Assembly: GCF_009498035.1 (NCBI RefSeq)
Contig: NZ_CP034550.1
Coordinates: 7,006,001-7,070,000, forward strand
Direction of reading: 5' to 3'
Source of the DNA: Saccharothrix syringae
GTDB taxonomy: Bacteria > Actinomycetota > Actinomycetes > Mycobacteriales > Pseudonocardiaceae
Length of the DNA stretch: 64,000 nucleotides
Part shown: piece by piece, positions 41,340 to 50,355 of the stretch
Position numbering within the stretch: the first letter of the stretch is position 1
Layout of the letters: each line of letters opens with the position of its first letter
Translations under genes and position numbers: made by a program
The notes under the pieces: generated by a model
Databases searched by the model: none
Told to the model about the DNA's origin: nothing
Seen by the model: the letters and a program-made list of their open reading frames with translations, nothing else

Positions 41340-42398
41340 TCACCCGGTGCCGAGCAGCCGCCCGTCCTCGGCGCCGTAGAACAGCAGGCGGCCGGGTGCG
41401 GCGCGCACGCTCACCGGCTCGCCGGGCGCGGGCTCCTCGTGCTCGGGCACGGTGAAGCCGACCGGCGTGCCGTCGGCGCACTCCAGGGTCACCAGCGACG
41501 ACACGCCCAGGTTCTCCACGACCGCCACCCGGCCGGTCAGCCCGTCGTCGCCCCTGGTCAGGTACTCCGGGCGCACGCCGACCACCACGGGGGTGCCGTC
41601 GGCCAACCCGGGCAGGCCGGGCAGCGAGCCCCCGGCGCACTCGACGCGGCCGTCGCGGACCTCGGCGGTGAGCAGGTTCATCGGTGTCGAGCCGATGAAG
41701 TTGGCCACGAACGTGTCGGCGGGCCGTTGGAAGACCTCGCGCGGCGTGCCCACCTGCCGGATGCGGCCCGCCTCCATCACCGCCACCCGGTCGGCCAGCG
41801 CCAGGGCCTCGGCCTGGTCGTGGGTCACGAACACGGTGGTGAGGGCCAGCTCGCGCTGCAACCGCTTGAGGAACGTCCTGGCCTCCAACCGCAATCGGGC
41901 GTCCAAGTTGGACAACGGCTCGTCCAGCAGCAGCACGTCGGCACCCGCCGCCACGGCACGGCCCAGCGCCGCGCGTTGCTGCTGGCCGCCGGAGAGCTGG
42001 CCCGGCCTGCGGTCCAGCAGCCCGGACAGGCTCAACCCCCCGGCCACCTCGGCGGCGGCCTCCCGCTGCCGCGACCTGGGCGCGCGGCGCACGCGCAGCG
42101 GGTAGGCGATGTTCTCCGCCACGGTCATGTGCGGGAACAGCGCGTAGTCCTGGAACACCATCGCCACCCCGCGCTCACCCGGTTGCCGCCGGGTCACGTC
42201 GCGCGGGCCGATCGCCACCGCGCCCGCGGCGGGCACCTCCAGCCCGGCGATCGTGCGCAGCAGCGTGGTCTTGCCGCACCCCGACGGGCCGAGCAGGGCG
42301 AACAGCTCGCCGTCCGCGACGTGCAGGTCCAACGCGTCCACCGCGCGGACCCCGTTCGGGTACACGGTCGACACGCCGGCTATGTCGATGGCCGCCAT
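41340..42398 (-). CDS. Sugar ABC transporter ATPase (UgpC/MsmK-like)
   Basis: This 352-residue ATPase powers the importer encoded upstream. Walker A is GPSGCGKTT (about 38-46), Q-loop VFQDYALF, signature LSGGQQQR, Walker B VLLLDEPLSNLD and H-loop VTHDQAEA. The C-terminal TOBE region (about 240-352) is typical of the MalK/UgpC group. ATG at 42398 overlaps the permease stop. Having its own ATPase separates this transporter from the pectin cluster, which lacks one. It could also energise that importer, as MsmK-type ATPases are often shared; this is inference. Confidence 0.92.
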   Translation of the reverse strand: MAAIDIAGVSTVYPNGVRAVDALDLHVADGELFALLGPSGCGKTTLLRTIAGLEVPAAGAVAIGPRDVTRRQPGERGVAMVFQDYALFPHMTVAENIAYPLRVRRAPRSRQREAAAEVAGGLSLSGLLDRRPGQLSGGQQQRAALGRAVAAGADVLLLDEPLSNLDARLRLEARTFLKRLQRELALTTVFVTHDQAEALALADRVAVMEAGRIRQVGTPREVFQRPADTFVANFIGSTPMNLLTAEVRDGRVECAGGSLPGLPGLADGTPVVVGVRPEYLTRGDDGLTGRVAVVENLGVSSLVTLECADGTPVGFTVPEHEEPAPGEPVSVRAAPGRLLFYGAEDGRLLGTG

Positions 42399-43219
42399 CA
42401 GCTCTTGATGCCTCCGTGGAACCGGAACCCGTAGCGCTTGTCGACCACCAGGTACAGCACGACCACCGGCACCGAGTACAGCAGCGAGAACACCGGGATG
42501 ACGCTCAGGTCGGCGCTGCCGCCCTCGTCCTGCAACGTGCGCATCAGCACCGCCGCCGGTTGCGCGCCGACGTCGCGCAGCAGCAGGAACGGCAGCAGGA
42601 AGTTGCCCCACGCGTTGACGAACGACCACACCAGGATCGTGGCCAGGCCCGGCCGCGCGATCGGCAGCACCACGTGCCCCAGCACCTGCCGCGGCTTGGC
42701 GCCGAAGACGCGGGCGGACTCCTCGTAGGAGCGCGGCACGGAGTCCACGAAGTCCTTGAGGATGAAGATCGCGGCGGGCAGCATCCCGCCGGCGATCACC
42801 AGGGCGGTGCCGAACCGGGAGTCGACGAGCCCGAGCTGGAGCATCATCACGAAGATGGGCACCATGGCCGCCGTGCCCGTCACCACGCTGGACAGCAGCA
42901 GCAGCACGTACAGCAGCACGTCGCGGCCGGGGATGCGCACGCGGGACAGCGCGTAGGCGGCCAGCGCGGCGCACGCCGTGGTCACCGCGGTCGCGACCAG
43001 GCACAGCACCAGCGAGTTGAGCAGCGACCTCAGCGCGTAAGGGTGCCGGAAGGTGGCCCGCACGTTCGACAGCGTCCACTCCGGCCACCGGATGCCCAGC
43101 CCCGGCCGCGCGTCGAACGGGGCGGAGGCCAGCCACAGCATCGGCACCGCGAAGAACGCCAGCACCACGGCGACCAGCACGTAGCAGCCGATCCGGCGCA
43201 CCGCCCAGGCCGGGGTCAC
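42398..43219 (-). CDS. Sugar ABC transporter permease (MalG/UgpE-like)
   Basis: This 273-residue permease has six helices and the EAA loop EESARVFGAKPRQVLGHVVLP (given in part), which lacks the first Ala of the canonical EAA motif but keeps its Gly. GTG at 43219 overlaps the upstream permease stop in a GTGA arrangement, so translation is coupled. A one-base overlap joins it to the ATPase. With the permease at 43216 it forms the membrane channel of a sugar importer of undefined cargo. Confidence 0.9.
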   Translation of the reverse strand: MTPAWAVRRIGCYVLVAVVLAFFAVPMLWLASAPFDARPGLGIRWPEWTLSNVRATFRHPYALRSLLNSLVLCLVATAVTTACAALAAYALSRVRIPGRDVLLYVLLLLSSVVTGTAAMVPIFVMMLQLGLVDSRFGTALVIAGGMLPAAIFILKDFVDSVPRSYEESARVFGAKPRQVLGHVVLPIARPGLATILVWSFVNAWGNFLLPFLLLRDVGAQPAAVLMRTLQDEGGSADLSVIPVFSLLYSVPVVVLYLVVDKRYGFRFHGGIKS

Positions 43220-44277
43220 GCGCGCCTCCTCAGCAGCCGCAGGTACACCAGCGCGACCACCAGGTTCCCGAGCAGCAGCAGCGCCGACACCGCCGACGCG
43301 TAGCCGAGCCGCCCGCCCTCCAGCGCCTGCCGGTAGATCAGCACGGGCAGCACCTCGGACCCGTGGTTCGGCCCGCCCGCGGTGAGCAGGAAGGGCGTGA
43401 AGTCGTTGGCCGTCCACAGGCTGATGAGCAGCGTGTTGGTCAGCACGTGCCCGCGGATGTGCGGGAACACCACGTCGCGGACGGTCTGCCACCCGCCGGC
43501 ACCGGCGAGCCGGGCGGTCTCCAGGTGCGAGGGCGGCACCACGGCCAGCGCGGAGGTGTAGAGCAGCATGGAGAACGCCGTGCCGCGCCAGGTGTTGAAC
43601 ACGACCAGGCAGGCCATCGGGTACTCGACCAGCCACGCCGTGCCGGGTCGGTCGAGCAGCAGGCCGAGCGTGCCGCCGTCGCGGCTCAGCACGGCGAACC
43701 ACAGGTAGGCGACCACGGGGCCGGGCAGGATCCACGCCAGCAGCACGAACCCCTCGGCGGTGCGGCGCAAACCCGGGCGCACCCGGCGCAGCAGCCAGGC
43801 GAGCGCGAAGCCCAGGGCGTTCTGCCCGACGACCGCGGAGCCGAGCACGAACAGCGCGGTCAGCCAGAGCGAGTTGGTGAACAGCGGGTCGTCCAGGGCG
43901 GTGGTGAAGTTGTCCGCGCCGACCACGCTCGGCGACGCGGCGGCCGGGCCGGTCAGCTGGTAGTCGGTGATGCCGATGTAGAGGGTCCACAGCGCCGGGA
44001 AGACCAGGAAGAGGCCGATCAGCAGCAGCGCCGGCGCGACGAAGCCGACCGCCCGCGCGACGCCCAGACCGGTGGGGTCCCGACCGATGGCCGGTGGGGC
44101 GGCGAGGGCCGGGCCGGCACGCCCCGAATCGGCGGCCCCCGAGTTGGCGAACCCCGCGTCGGTGAGGCCCGGGCCGTCGCCCCGCGCACCGGTGGGCGCC
44201 GGGCCGGCGCGACCCGAATCAGCAGACCCCGGGCCAGCGGCCCCCGGCCCCGCGCGCCCCCGGTCAGCCGACCGCAA
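43216..44277 (-). CDS. Sugar ABC transporter permease (MalF/UgpA-like) with expanded N-terminus
   Basis: This 353-residue permease has the core beginning near residue 75 (GFVAPALLLIGLFLVFPALW) and the EAA-type loop LETARLAGAGGWQTVRDVVFP. The first 70 residues are a Gly/Ala/Pro repeat region with copies of ADSGRAGP, a low-complexity expansion absent from homologues. The TTG start at 44277, after GAGGA, overlaps the binding-protein stop by 14 bp. A start at a later codon near the first helix is possible if the repeat is untranslated. Confidence 0.85.
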   Translation of the reverse strand: MRSADRGRAGPGAAGPGSADSGRAGPAPTGARGDGPGLTDAGFANSGAADSGRAGPALAAPPAIGRDPTGLGVARAVGFVAPALLLIGLFLVFPALWTLYIGITDYQLTGPAAASPSVVGADNFTTALDDPLFTNSLWLTALFVLGSAVVGQNALGFALAWLLRRVRPGLRRTAEGFVLLAWILPGPVVAYLWFAVLSRDGGTLGLLLDRPGTAWLVEYPMACLVVFNTWRGTAFSMLLYTSALAVVPPSHLETARLAGAGGWQTVRDVVFPHIRGHVLTNTLLISLWTANDFTPFLLTAGGPNHGSEVLPVLIYRQALEGGRLGYASAVSALLLLGNLVVALVYLRLLRRRA

Positions 44278-45655
44278 CGGAGTCCTCGCCGACCGCCTTG
44301 ACCAGCGCCTCCTGGTACGAGCGCGCGGCGTCGTCCGGGCTGCGGCCCGCCACCACGTCGGCGGTGGCCTGCTGCAACGCGGCCGACACCTTCGGGTAGT
44401 CGGCGAGCCCCGGCCGGTACCGGGTGATCGGCAGCACCCGCTGGGCGACGAAGCCCAGCATCGGGTCCCCGGCCAGCACCTCCTCGTTGACGTCGGTGCG
44501 CTGGGTGATCTGCGCCCGCCCCGACAGCGACGACTTGACCGCCTCGGCGGAGTTGAGGAACCGCAGGAACTCCCATGCCTGCCCGGGGTAGCGGGTGTTC
44601 GGGTTGACCACCCGCACCCCGCCGCCGGACATGCTCACGAAGTCCTGCCCGCCGACCCCGGTCCCCGGTGCGCGCGCCGGGATCAGCGCCCACCCGACGG
44701 TGGTGTCGCGGTCGGCCATCTTCGCCACGCCGTTGCGCGGCTCGACCACCGAGCGCCAGAAGTAGTCGCCCTCCAGCAGGATGCCGATCCGGTCCTCGGC
44801 GAACAGCTCGAACGACCGCTCCCGCCCCTTGGCCTCCTGCTGGAGGACCGGGTCGCCGAGCCCGTCGCGGTAGATGCGCTGGTACAGCCCGAGGACGTCC
44901 TTCACGGCGGCCGTGGCGCCCTGCCACTTGCCGTTGTCGTGCACGAGCGCGCCGGTGCCCGCCAACGCGGGCAGCACGCCCTGCATGGTGGTGGCCTCGC
45001 CCATCGCGGTGCCGGCGTTGAGCTGGAGCGGCCACACCCCGGGCAGCGCCTTGAGCCTCGTCGCGGTGGCCAGCACGTCGTCCCAGCTGCGGGGCTGCCA
45101 GTCGGTGGGCAGCCCGGCCCGCGCGAACAGCTCCTTGTTGTAGAACAGCACCCGGCCGTCGGTGCCCATGGGCACGCCGTAGCGCCTGCCCTCGAACTCC
45201 CCCAGGCCCTGCACGGCGTCCGGGATCCGCCCCCAGCCGTCCCACGCGTCGACTTCGGCACCGCCGACGACCTCGTCGAGCGGCTTGACGTGCCCGGCCT
45301 GGGCGAACTCGCCGAGCCAGATGCCGTCCAGCTCGACGACGTCGCCACCGCCGCCGGTCTTGAAGTCCAGCGCGACCTTGGTCTTGTAGTCCTCGTCGCC
45401 CGCGCCGTTCTGCTCGAAGCGGACCGTGGCGTTGACGCCCTTGGCCCGCTGCGCCTCGGTGAACCGGGGGATGACCCAGTTGGTGATCCACTCCGCGCCG
45501 GCCGCGTTCTTGCCGCCCGCCACCGCGTTGGCGGTGAGCGTCAGCGTGATGTCCTTGGCGTCGGCGTTGCGCGTCGGGTCCGCTTCCCGGTCCTGGCCGA
45601 GGCACCCGGCGAGCAGGCCCGCCACCGACAGCAGGACGACCGTTGTCCGCCGCAT
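44264..45655 (-). CDS. Extracellular solute-binding lipoprotein of the second sugar importer
   Basis: This 463-residue lipoprotein has the lipobox LLAGC at residues 14-18. The body is a family 1 sugar-binding protein: LTLTANAVAGGKNAAGAEWI, DVVELDGIWLGEFAQAGHVKPL and GVPMGTDGRVLFYNKELFARAG. It is first in a four-gene operon with two permeases and an ATPase, a complete carbohydrate importer. No glycosidase or regulator is adjacent, so the sugar cannot be named. ATG at 45655 is the natural start, with GGAGGAG eight bases upstream. Confidence 0.92.
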   Translation of the reverse strand: MRRTTVVLLSVAGLLAGCLGQDREADPTRNADAKDITLTLTANAVAGGKNAAGAEWITNWVIPRFTEAQRAKGVNATVRFEQNGAGDEDYKTKVALDFKTGGGGDVVELDGIWLGEFAQAGHVKPLDEVVGGAEVDAWDGWGRIPDAVQGLGEFEGRRYGVPMGTDGRVLFYNKELFARAGLPTDWQPRSWDDVLATATRLKALPGVWPLQLNAGTAMGEATTMQGVLPALAGTGALVHDNGKWQGATAAVKDVLGLYQRIYRDGLGDPVLQQEAKGRERSFELFAEDRIGILLEGDYFWRSVVEPRNGVAKMADRDTTVGWALIPARAPGTGVGGQDFVSMSGGGVRVVNPNTRYPGQAWEFLRFLNSAEAVKSSLSGRAQITQRTDVNEEVLAGDPMLGFVAQRVLPITRYRPGLADYPKVSAALQQATADVVAGRSPDDAARSYQEALVKAVGEDSVAVG

Positions 45656-45734
45656 CCGCGCTCCTCCGCCCCGAGGCCCGCCAGTACGTCACCCACCAAC
45701 ATGGCACTCGGCCCCGGTGAGCGCAGCACCCCGG

Positions 45735-46040
45735 TCAGCCTTCACCCGTTCGTCCCACGCGGTGCCGGACGGCCTCCTCGAACCCGGCGGCCAGCCGCAT
45801 GCCGCGCGGGCCGGTGGCCGCCACGGCGCACGGCGGCCGGGGGCGTCGCACGCACCACGACCCGACGCGGAAGTCCCGCACCGAGTACCACCCGCCGTCG
45901 ATCGGCGAGCCGACCGCGTGGCCGCCGAACGCGGCCGACGACCGCTCGGCGTCCTGAACGGCGCGACCGCTTCCGGCGGTGGAGCCGGGGACGTGGCCGT
46001 GGGGCGGGTTCCCGATCGCGGTGGCGCGGCGTGCTCCGGG
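45735..46040 (-). pseudogene. Possible orphan C-terminal gene fragment
   Basis: After an in-frame TGA, a minus-strand frame of about 100 codons reads ATAIGNPPHGHVPGST, then AAFGGHAVGSPIDGGWYSVRDF and ends VGRTGEG. It looks protein-like but has no start codon near its beginning and no recognised domain. It occupies most of the 504-bp interval 45656-46159. It could be a decayed gene end or chance open frame. Confidence 0.28.
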
Positions 46041-46061
46041 TCAGCCGGTGTCGAACGGGAC

Positions 46062-46097
46062 GGTGCCCACCACCGCGAGACGGCGGTGGTGGGCACC
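46062..46097 (-). terminator. Terminator of the multicopper oxidase gene
   Basis: A perfect 15-bp stem pairs GGTGCCCACCACCGC at 46062-46076 with its complement at 46083-46097. The loop is six bases. It lies 63 bp beyond the oxidase stop codon. Confidence 0.82.
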
Positions 46098-46159
46098 TGG
46101 CGATCCGCGCCCGCGGGTCCTCGGGCCTCTCCCCGGCCGGGACCGCGCGCGGGCGCGGA

Positions 46160-48037
46160 TCAGGCCGCGCTGGAACCGCGGGTGTCCCCGGCGGCCTCGC
46201 CGTGGTGGTGGCCGCCGCCGAAGCGGTGGACGTGGAACCGGGCGGCCTCGGCGGGCATGACCACGAAGGGCCGCATCATGCCCTCGTCCTCGTGGTCGAG
46301 GATGTGGCAGTGGTACATGAAGTTGCCCGTCGCGGAGTCGAAGCGGCCCGCGATGGACAGCCACTCCCCCGCGTTGACCTGGTAGGTGTCCTTCCAGCCC
46401 CGCTCGTGCGGGTCCAGCGGCCTGCCCGGTCCGGGCGCGGGCAGCGGGGTCGCGGTGCCGCCGGTGGCGACGTCGAAGCCCGCGGCCGCGTTGGTCGCCG
46501 GGTCCAGCGGGAAGTTGGTGCGGTCGAGGGCCTGGAACCGGCTCAGGTGGACGTGCATCGGGTGCGTCGGGCCGCCGAGGTGGAGGAAGTTCCACACCGC
46601 CCACCGGCCGTGGTCGATGAAGACGCTCGTGGTGTCGTCGAACAGGCTCGCGACCCGCTCGAACGTGCGCACCAGCCCGGTGGCCGGGTCGGTGAGCTGG
46701 ACGATCCCGTCCGCGGGCAGGGTGGCGGGCACCCGTTCGGGGTCGGTGACCTCCTGCATCTCCCACATCTGCGGGTGGCCCTCGCCCGCGGTGCCCGGCG
46801 GCACCAGGGCGATGAAGACGTGGTCGTGGTCCTCGGGCACCGTGGTGCCGTGGTGCAGCCGCACGTAGGACGGCGACAGCACCTCCGGCAGCCGGAACGC
46901 GTCGTGCCGGGTGCGGTCCTCCACCCGGAACTGCATGATGTCCGGCTCCGGCGCCGCGTTCGGCTGGGCGTTGGTCAGCCGCAGCCGCCTGCCCCGCAGC
47001 CGCGAGAAGTCGACCAGCAGGTCGGCCCGCTCGCCCGGGGCGAGGACCAGGCCGCCGTCGGGCAGCGCGGCGGGCACGGGCAGCAGGCCGCTGTCGGTGC
47101 CGATCTGGTGCACGGCGTCGTCGTGCGACTCGCCGGTCTCGTCGTCGACCAGGTGCAGCCGGTAGAAGCGCGCGTTCGAGGCGTTGACCACGCGGAAGCG
47201 GTACCAGCGGGCCTCGACGTCCAGGTGCGGCCAGATGACCCCGTTGACCAGGGTGAACGGCCCGCTGAACGGCAGGTGCAGCACCTCGCCCGCGGCGGTG
47301 GTGACGAACGGGACCTTGTAGAGCAGCTGCCCGGTCGGGTTGCCGTCCGCGTCGGTGTCGAGGTTGCGGTCGGTGATCACCAGCGGCACCTCGTGGTCGC
47401 CCGAGGGCAGGTCGAGCGCGGTCTCCTCCTCGTCGCGGATCAAGTACATGCCGACCAGGCCCGCGTGGACGTTGAAGCGGGTGACCGCCATGGCGTGGTC
47501 GTGGTACCAGAGCGTGGCCGACCTCTGCACGTTCGGGTACTCCGCGAGCTGCGAGGCGCCCTTGAGCACCGCGTTGTGCGCCCACCCGTCGTTGCCGCCG
47601 CCGGTGTGGGCGCCGTGCAGGTGCACCACGTTCCACGACGGCAGGTCGGCCACGCCCTCGATCAGCGACACGCCCTCGGGCAGCGAGCCGTCGGGGTTGC
47701 GGAAGCCGGGGCTGTTCTGCGGCGCCGACGCGACCGGCGCCTGCACCGCCACCAGCGGCACCTTCCCGTCGATCTCGTTGGTCCAGGCGACCCGGATGCG
47801 GCGGCCGTCGCGCACCTCGATGGTCGGCCCGGGGAAGTGCCCGTCGTAGGCCCACACGGTGGTGGGCGGCAGCTGCGAGTGCAGCCGGACCTCGGTCCGG
47901 ACCATGGTCACGGTCAGCGAGTCGTGGTGCCACCACAGGTGGGGACGGAGCACCGGCGGGACCCGCAGCGGGTCGAGGAACTTGGTGAGGCCGAACGTGG
48001 GGCCCGCGACCGCGGGCCTGGTGATGACGTCGGTCAT
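46160..48037 (-). CDS. Multicopper oxidase (phenoxazinone synthase/CotA-like)
   Basis: This 625-residue laccase-like oxidase has all four copper motifs: HLHGAHT, WYHDHAM, HPMHVHL and YHCHILDHEDEGMM. It couples one-electron oxidation of phenols or aminophenols to reduction of oxygen to water. The long form and the sequence around SATLWYHDHAMAVTRFNVHAGLVGMYL resemble phenoxazinone synthase and bilirubin-oxidase-like enzymes. There is no Tat or Sec signal at the ATG (48037), which follows a G-rich site, so it may be cytoplasmic. The C-terminus is His-rich (FGGGHHHGEA). No biosynthetic partner is adjacent. Confidence 0.92.
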   Translation of the reverse strand: MTDVITRPAVAGPTFGLTKFLDPLRVPPVLRPHLWWHHDSLTVTMVRTEVRLHSQLPPTTVWAYDGHFPGPTIEVRDGRRIRVAWTNEIDGKVPLVAVQAPVASAPQNSPGFRNPDGSLPEGVSLIEGVADLPSWNVVHLHGAHTGGGNDGWAHNAVLKGASQLAEYPNVQRSATLWYHDHAMAVTRFNVHAGLVGMYLIRDEEETALDLPSGDHEVPLVITDRNLDTDADGNPTGQLLYKVPFVTTAAGEVLHLPFSGPFTLVNGVIWPHLDVEARWYRFRVVNASNARFYRLHLVDDETGESHDDAVHQIGTDSGLLPVPAALPDGGLVLAPGERADLLVDFSRLRGRRLRLTNAQPNAAPEPDIMQFRVEDRTRHDAFRLPEVLSPSYVRLHHGTTVPEDHDHVFIALVPPGTAGEGHPQMWEMQEVTDPERVPATLPADGIVQLTDPATGLVRTFERVASLFDDTTSVFIDHGRWAVWNFLHLGGPTHPMHVHLSRFQALDRTNFPLDPATNAAAGFDVATGGTATPLPAPGPGRPLDPHERGWKDTYQVNAGEWLSIAGRFDSATGNFMYHCHILDHEDEGMMRPFVVMPAEAARFHVHRFGGGHHHGEAAGDTRGSSAA

Positions 48038-48195
48038 CGATATCGCCCCCCTGGCGACGTCGAGGGCGCGGCGCCGAGGCGCCGCGCCGTTCTCCCCCTG
48101 TGCCGGGCCCCCGGCTCCCCCACCGGGGGAACCCGACACTTCACAAGAACGGCGCGGACCCCGTGGGATACCGACGAGGTGGAAAATTCCCTAGC

Positions 48196-49047
48196 TCACC
48201 CGTTCGTGCGGGTGTGCATGATCGGCCGGACCCAGTAGTTGCTGTTGTTCCAGCTCTGCGTGGGGAAGCCGCCGCCGTAGGAGTAGACGCCGGCGCCCTC
48301 GGAGGTGGCGTACGGCGCGGTCGCCATGGCGGCGCTGAAGTAGTCCTCCGTCACGCGGTACCCGCCCGCCGGGGTGAAGTAGGAGACGACGTACTCCTGG
48401 CCCGGCACCACCGGGACGGGCGTCGGGAAGTCCACGTCGCTCACGTACCGCTCGGCCGGGGAGACCGCCTCGGCGAGCAGCGTCCCGTCCGCCGACCACA
48501 GGTGCGCGGTCAGCGGACCGGTGTGGGTCCCGCGGTGGATGAACGCGCCGACGAGGTACCCGGGGCTGTCGACCCGCACCCGCACGCCCACCTCCACGGG
48601 GGCCTGGTCGGGGTCGTCGACCTCCGGCCGGTGGGGCAGCGCCGGCAGGCCCAGCAGGCAGGGGCAGTCGGGGGTGGGGGGTTCAGCCGTGCCGCCGGCG
48701 AAGAACCGGAACGGGCCGCGCACCCCGCCCGGGCCGCCGGAGCCCCACGCGCGCAGGTGGTAGGTGACCTCGCCCTCCTCGGTCGGGGTGTAGCGGTAGA
48801 GCCACCGCTCCCCCTGGTACTCCGTCGGCAGCCACGTTTGCCCGCCGTCGAAGGTGATGTCGACGGCGGTGACGTCGCCGGACTCGCCGTTGGTGGCGCC
48901 CCCGGCGATCAGCAGCGGCACGTCCAGGGCGACCCTGGCGCCGTTGGACGGCGTGTAGCCCCCGGCCACCGGAGCGGCGTGGGCCGTGCCGGTCAGCAGG
49001 GTTCCGGTCAGGGTCAGGGCGGACAGGGCGGCGAGGATGCGCTTCAC
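48196..49047 (-). CDS. Secreted DUF4082-type protein
   Basis: This 283-residue secreted protein has a signal peptide (ending GTAHA, residue about 24). The first half has a beta-sandwich Ig-like pattern (LLIAGGATNGESGDVTAVDITFDGG). The second half, RVDSPGYLVGAFIHRG, LWSADGTLLAEAV and YFTPAGGYRVTEDYF, matches DUF4082, a domain of unknown function often attached to surface or carbohydrate-active proteins. GTG at 49047 starts the signal. It stands alone, 159 bp from the oxidase gene. Confidence 0.82.
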   Translation of the reverse strand: MKRILAALSALTLTGTLLTGTAHAAPVAGGYTPSNGARVALDVPLLIAGGATNGESGDVTAVDITFDGGQTWLPTEYQGERWLYRYTPTEEGEVTYHLRAWGSGGPGGVRGPFRFFAGGTAEPPTPDCPCLLGLPALPHRPEVDDPDQAPVEVGVRVRVDSPGYLVGAFIHRGTHTGPLTAHLWSADGTLLAEAVSPAERYVSDVDFPTPVPVVPGQEYVVSYFTPAGGYRVTEDYFSAAMATAPYATSEGAGVYSYGGGFPTQSWNNSNYWVRPIMHTRTNG

Positions 49048-49149
49048 GCCCCCGGGATCGACCTCCCGCCGGGGCCCGTTACACCGTTGATCGCTTCGCC
49101 GGACCGCGCTGTGCCGGATGGCGGCGCGGCGCGGTCCGTCCGGCGATCC

Positions 49150-49188
49150 GCGGTGCCGGGCCCGCGCGGCAGCCGGGCCCGGCACCGC
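49150..49188 (-). terminator. Terminator after the duplicated secreted protein gene
   Basis: GCGGTGCCGGGCCCG at 49150-49164 pairs perfectly with CGGGCCCGGCACCGC at 49174-49188, a 15-bp stem with a 9-base loop, 7 bp past the stop at 49196. Confidence 0.85.
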
Positions 49189-49195
49189 GCGCGGG

Positions 49196-50101
49196 TCAGT
49201 CCCAGGGGTTGGCCGGCTGGTCGTCGATCGCGACCCAGAACCGGCCGACGTCACCGGCGGCCCACCAGCCCCAGCCACCGCCGCCGTCGTGGTGCTCGCC
49301 CATCCGGTAGCCCGCGCCGAACCGCGCGGCGCACAGGGCGTCCGCGGTCGCGCGCGAGGTCAGCGCCGTGCCCCGGACCGGCGGGGTCAGCCCCACCTCG
49401 CCCGCGGCCCAGCCGTTGTAGAAGTCGAAGGGGATGCCGTCCGGCGCGGCGCGGCCGTCCTGGCGCAGGCACAGCACCGGCAGCCGGGTGGTGACCGCCG
49501 TGTCGCCGGCGTAGGCGTCGGTCTTCACGTCGGAGCTGAAGTCGACCAGGTCGCGCCCCCACTCCTTGGTGACCATCGTCCACGTCATGGCGTTGCCGGT
49601 GGTGGTGTCCCAGGGGTTGGCCCGCTGGTCGTCGATCGCGACCCACGTGCGCAGCAGGTCGCCCAGGGCCCACCAGCCCCAGCCGCCGTCACCGTCGTGG
49701 TGCTCGCCCATCCGGTAGCCGGCGCCGAACTGCGCGGCGCACAGCCCGTCCGCCGCGGCGCGGCTGTAGAGGGCGTAGCCCGGCACGGGCGGGGTCAGCT
49801 TCGCCCGGCCGCCGGTCCAGCCCGCGTAGAAGTCGGGCACGACCCCCGCCGGCAGCGGCAGGCCCGCCTTCTCCAGGCACAGCACCGGGAGCGGCGCGTC
49901 GCACGGCGTGTCGCCCTCGTAGGCGTTCGTGGAATCGTCCGCGCCGACCAGCACCGGGTCGGCGCCCCACTGGTTGTCCCGGACCGTCCAGGTCATGCCC
50001 GCGCAGTCGTCGGCGGCATTCGCGGTGCCGACCGCCCCGGTGGCGCCGGGAATTACCAGCGCGAGCACGCATGCCGCGATGACCTGCCATCTTCGTCGCA
50101 T
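49196..50101 (-). CDS. Secreted protein with two copies of an unassigned domain
   Basis: This 301-residue protein has a signal peptide (cleavage near residue 29, TANA). The mature part is two copies of a roughly 135-residue module. Each contains MTWTMV-like W-rich start, AYxGDT, LPVLCL, GLTPPVxG, ADxLCAAxFGAGYRMGEHHDGxGG and GWGWWAxGDxxRxWVAIDDQxANPWD. Cysteines are conserved between copies. I do not recognise the family; the two copies are strongly alike, implying recent duplication. ATG at 50101 follows GAGGAG. A strong terminator follows. Extracellular binding role is only a guess. Confidence 0.78.
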   Translation of the reverse strand: MRRRWQVIAACVLALVIPGATGAVGTANAADDCAGMTWTVRDNQWGADPVLVGADDSTNAYEGDTPCDAPLPVLCLEKAGLPLPAGVVPDFYAGWTGGRAKLTPPVPGYALYSRAAADGLCAAQFGAGYRMGEHHDGDGGWGWWALGDLLRTWVAIDDQRANPWDTTTGNAMTWTMVTKEWGRDLVDFSSDVKTDAYAGDTAVTTRLPVLCLRQDGRAAPDGIPFDFYNGWAAGEVGLTPPVRGTALTSRATADALCAARFGAGYRMGEHHDGGGGWGWWAAGDVGRFWVAIDDQPANPWD

Positions 50102-50355
50102 GGAATGCACTCCTCGTCCTGTTCCGGTGGAGCACCCTGAAATCCGAAACATAGGGAAAAACCCGCCGGGACCGCAATGCCGCCATTCGCGTCGTCAACC
50201 GCCGGGAATAGCCGGAATTATTTCCACCGAGAGGTCATTGACAGAACCCGGGACCGTTCACCGGGTGCCCACCGGGAGAAGGCGTTGCGCCGACCAGGGG
50301 CACTGTCGCGCCCGCCCTGCCGCGGGGCCGCGCGGGGCTGCGAGACTCCCCGACC

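Noticed and set aside
44072..48238. 1388-codon plus-strand frame across the binding protein and multicopper oxidase
   Set aside because: Antisense shadow; the minus-strand genes have lipobox and copper-binding motifs.
50221..50262. TTGACA at 50238 as a promoter for the kinase gene
   Set aside because: No acceptable -10 lies 16-19 bp downstream, so it was not annotated.
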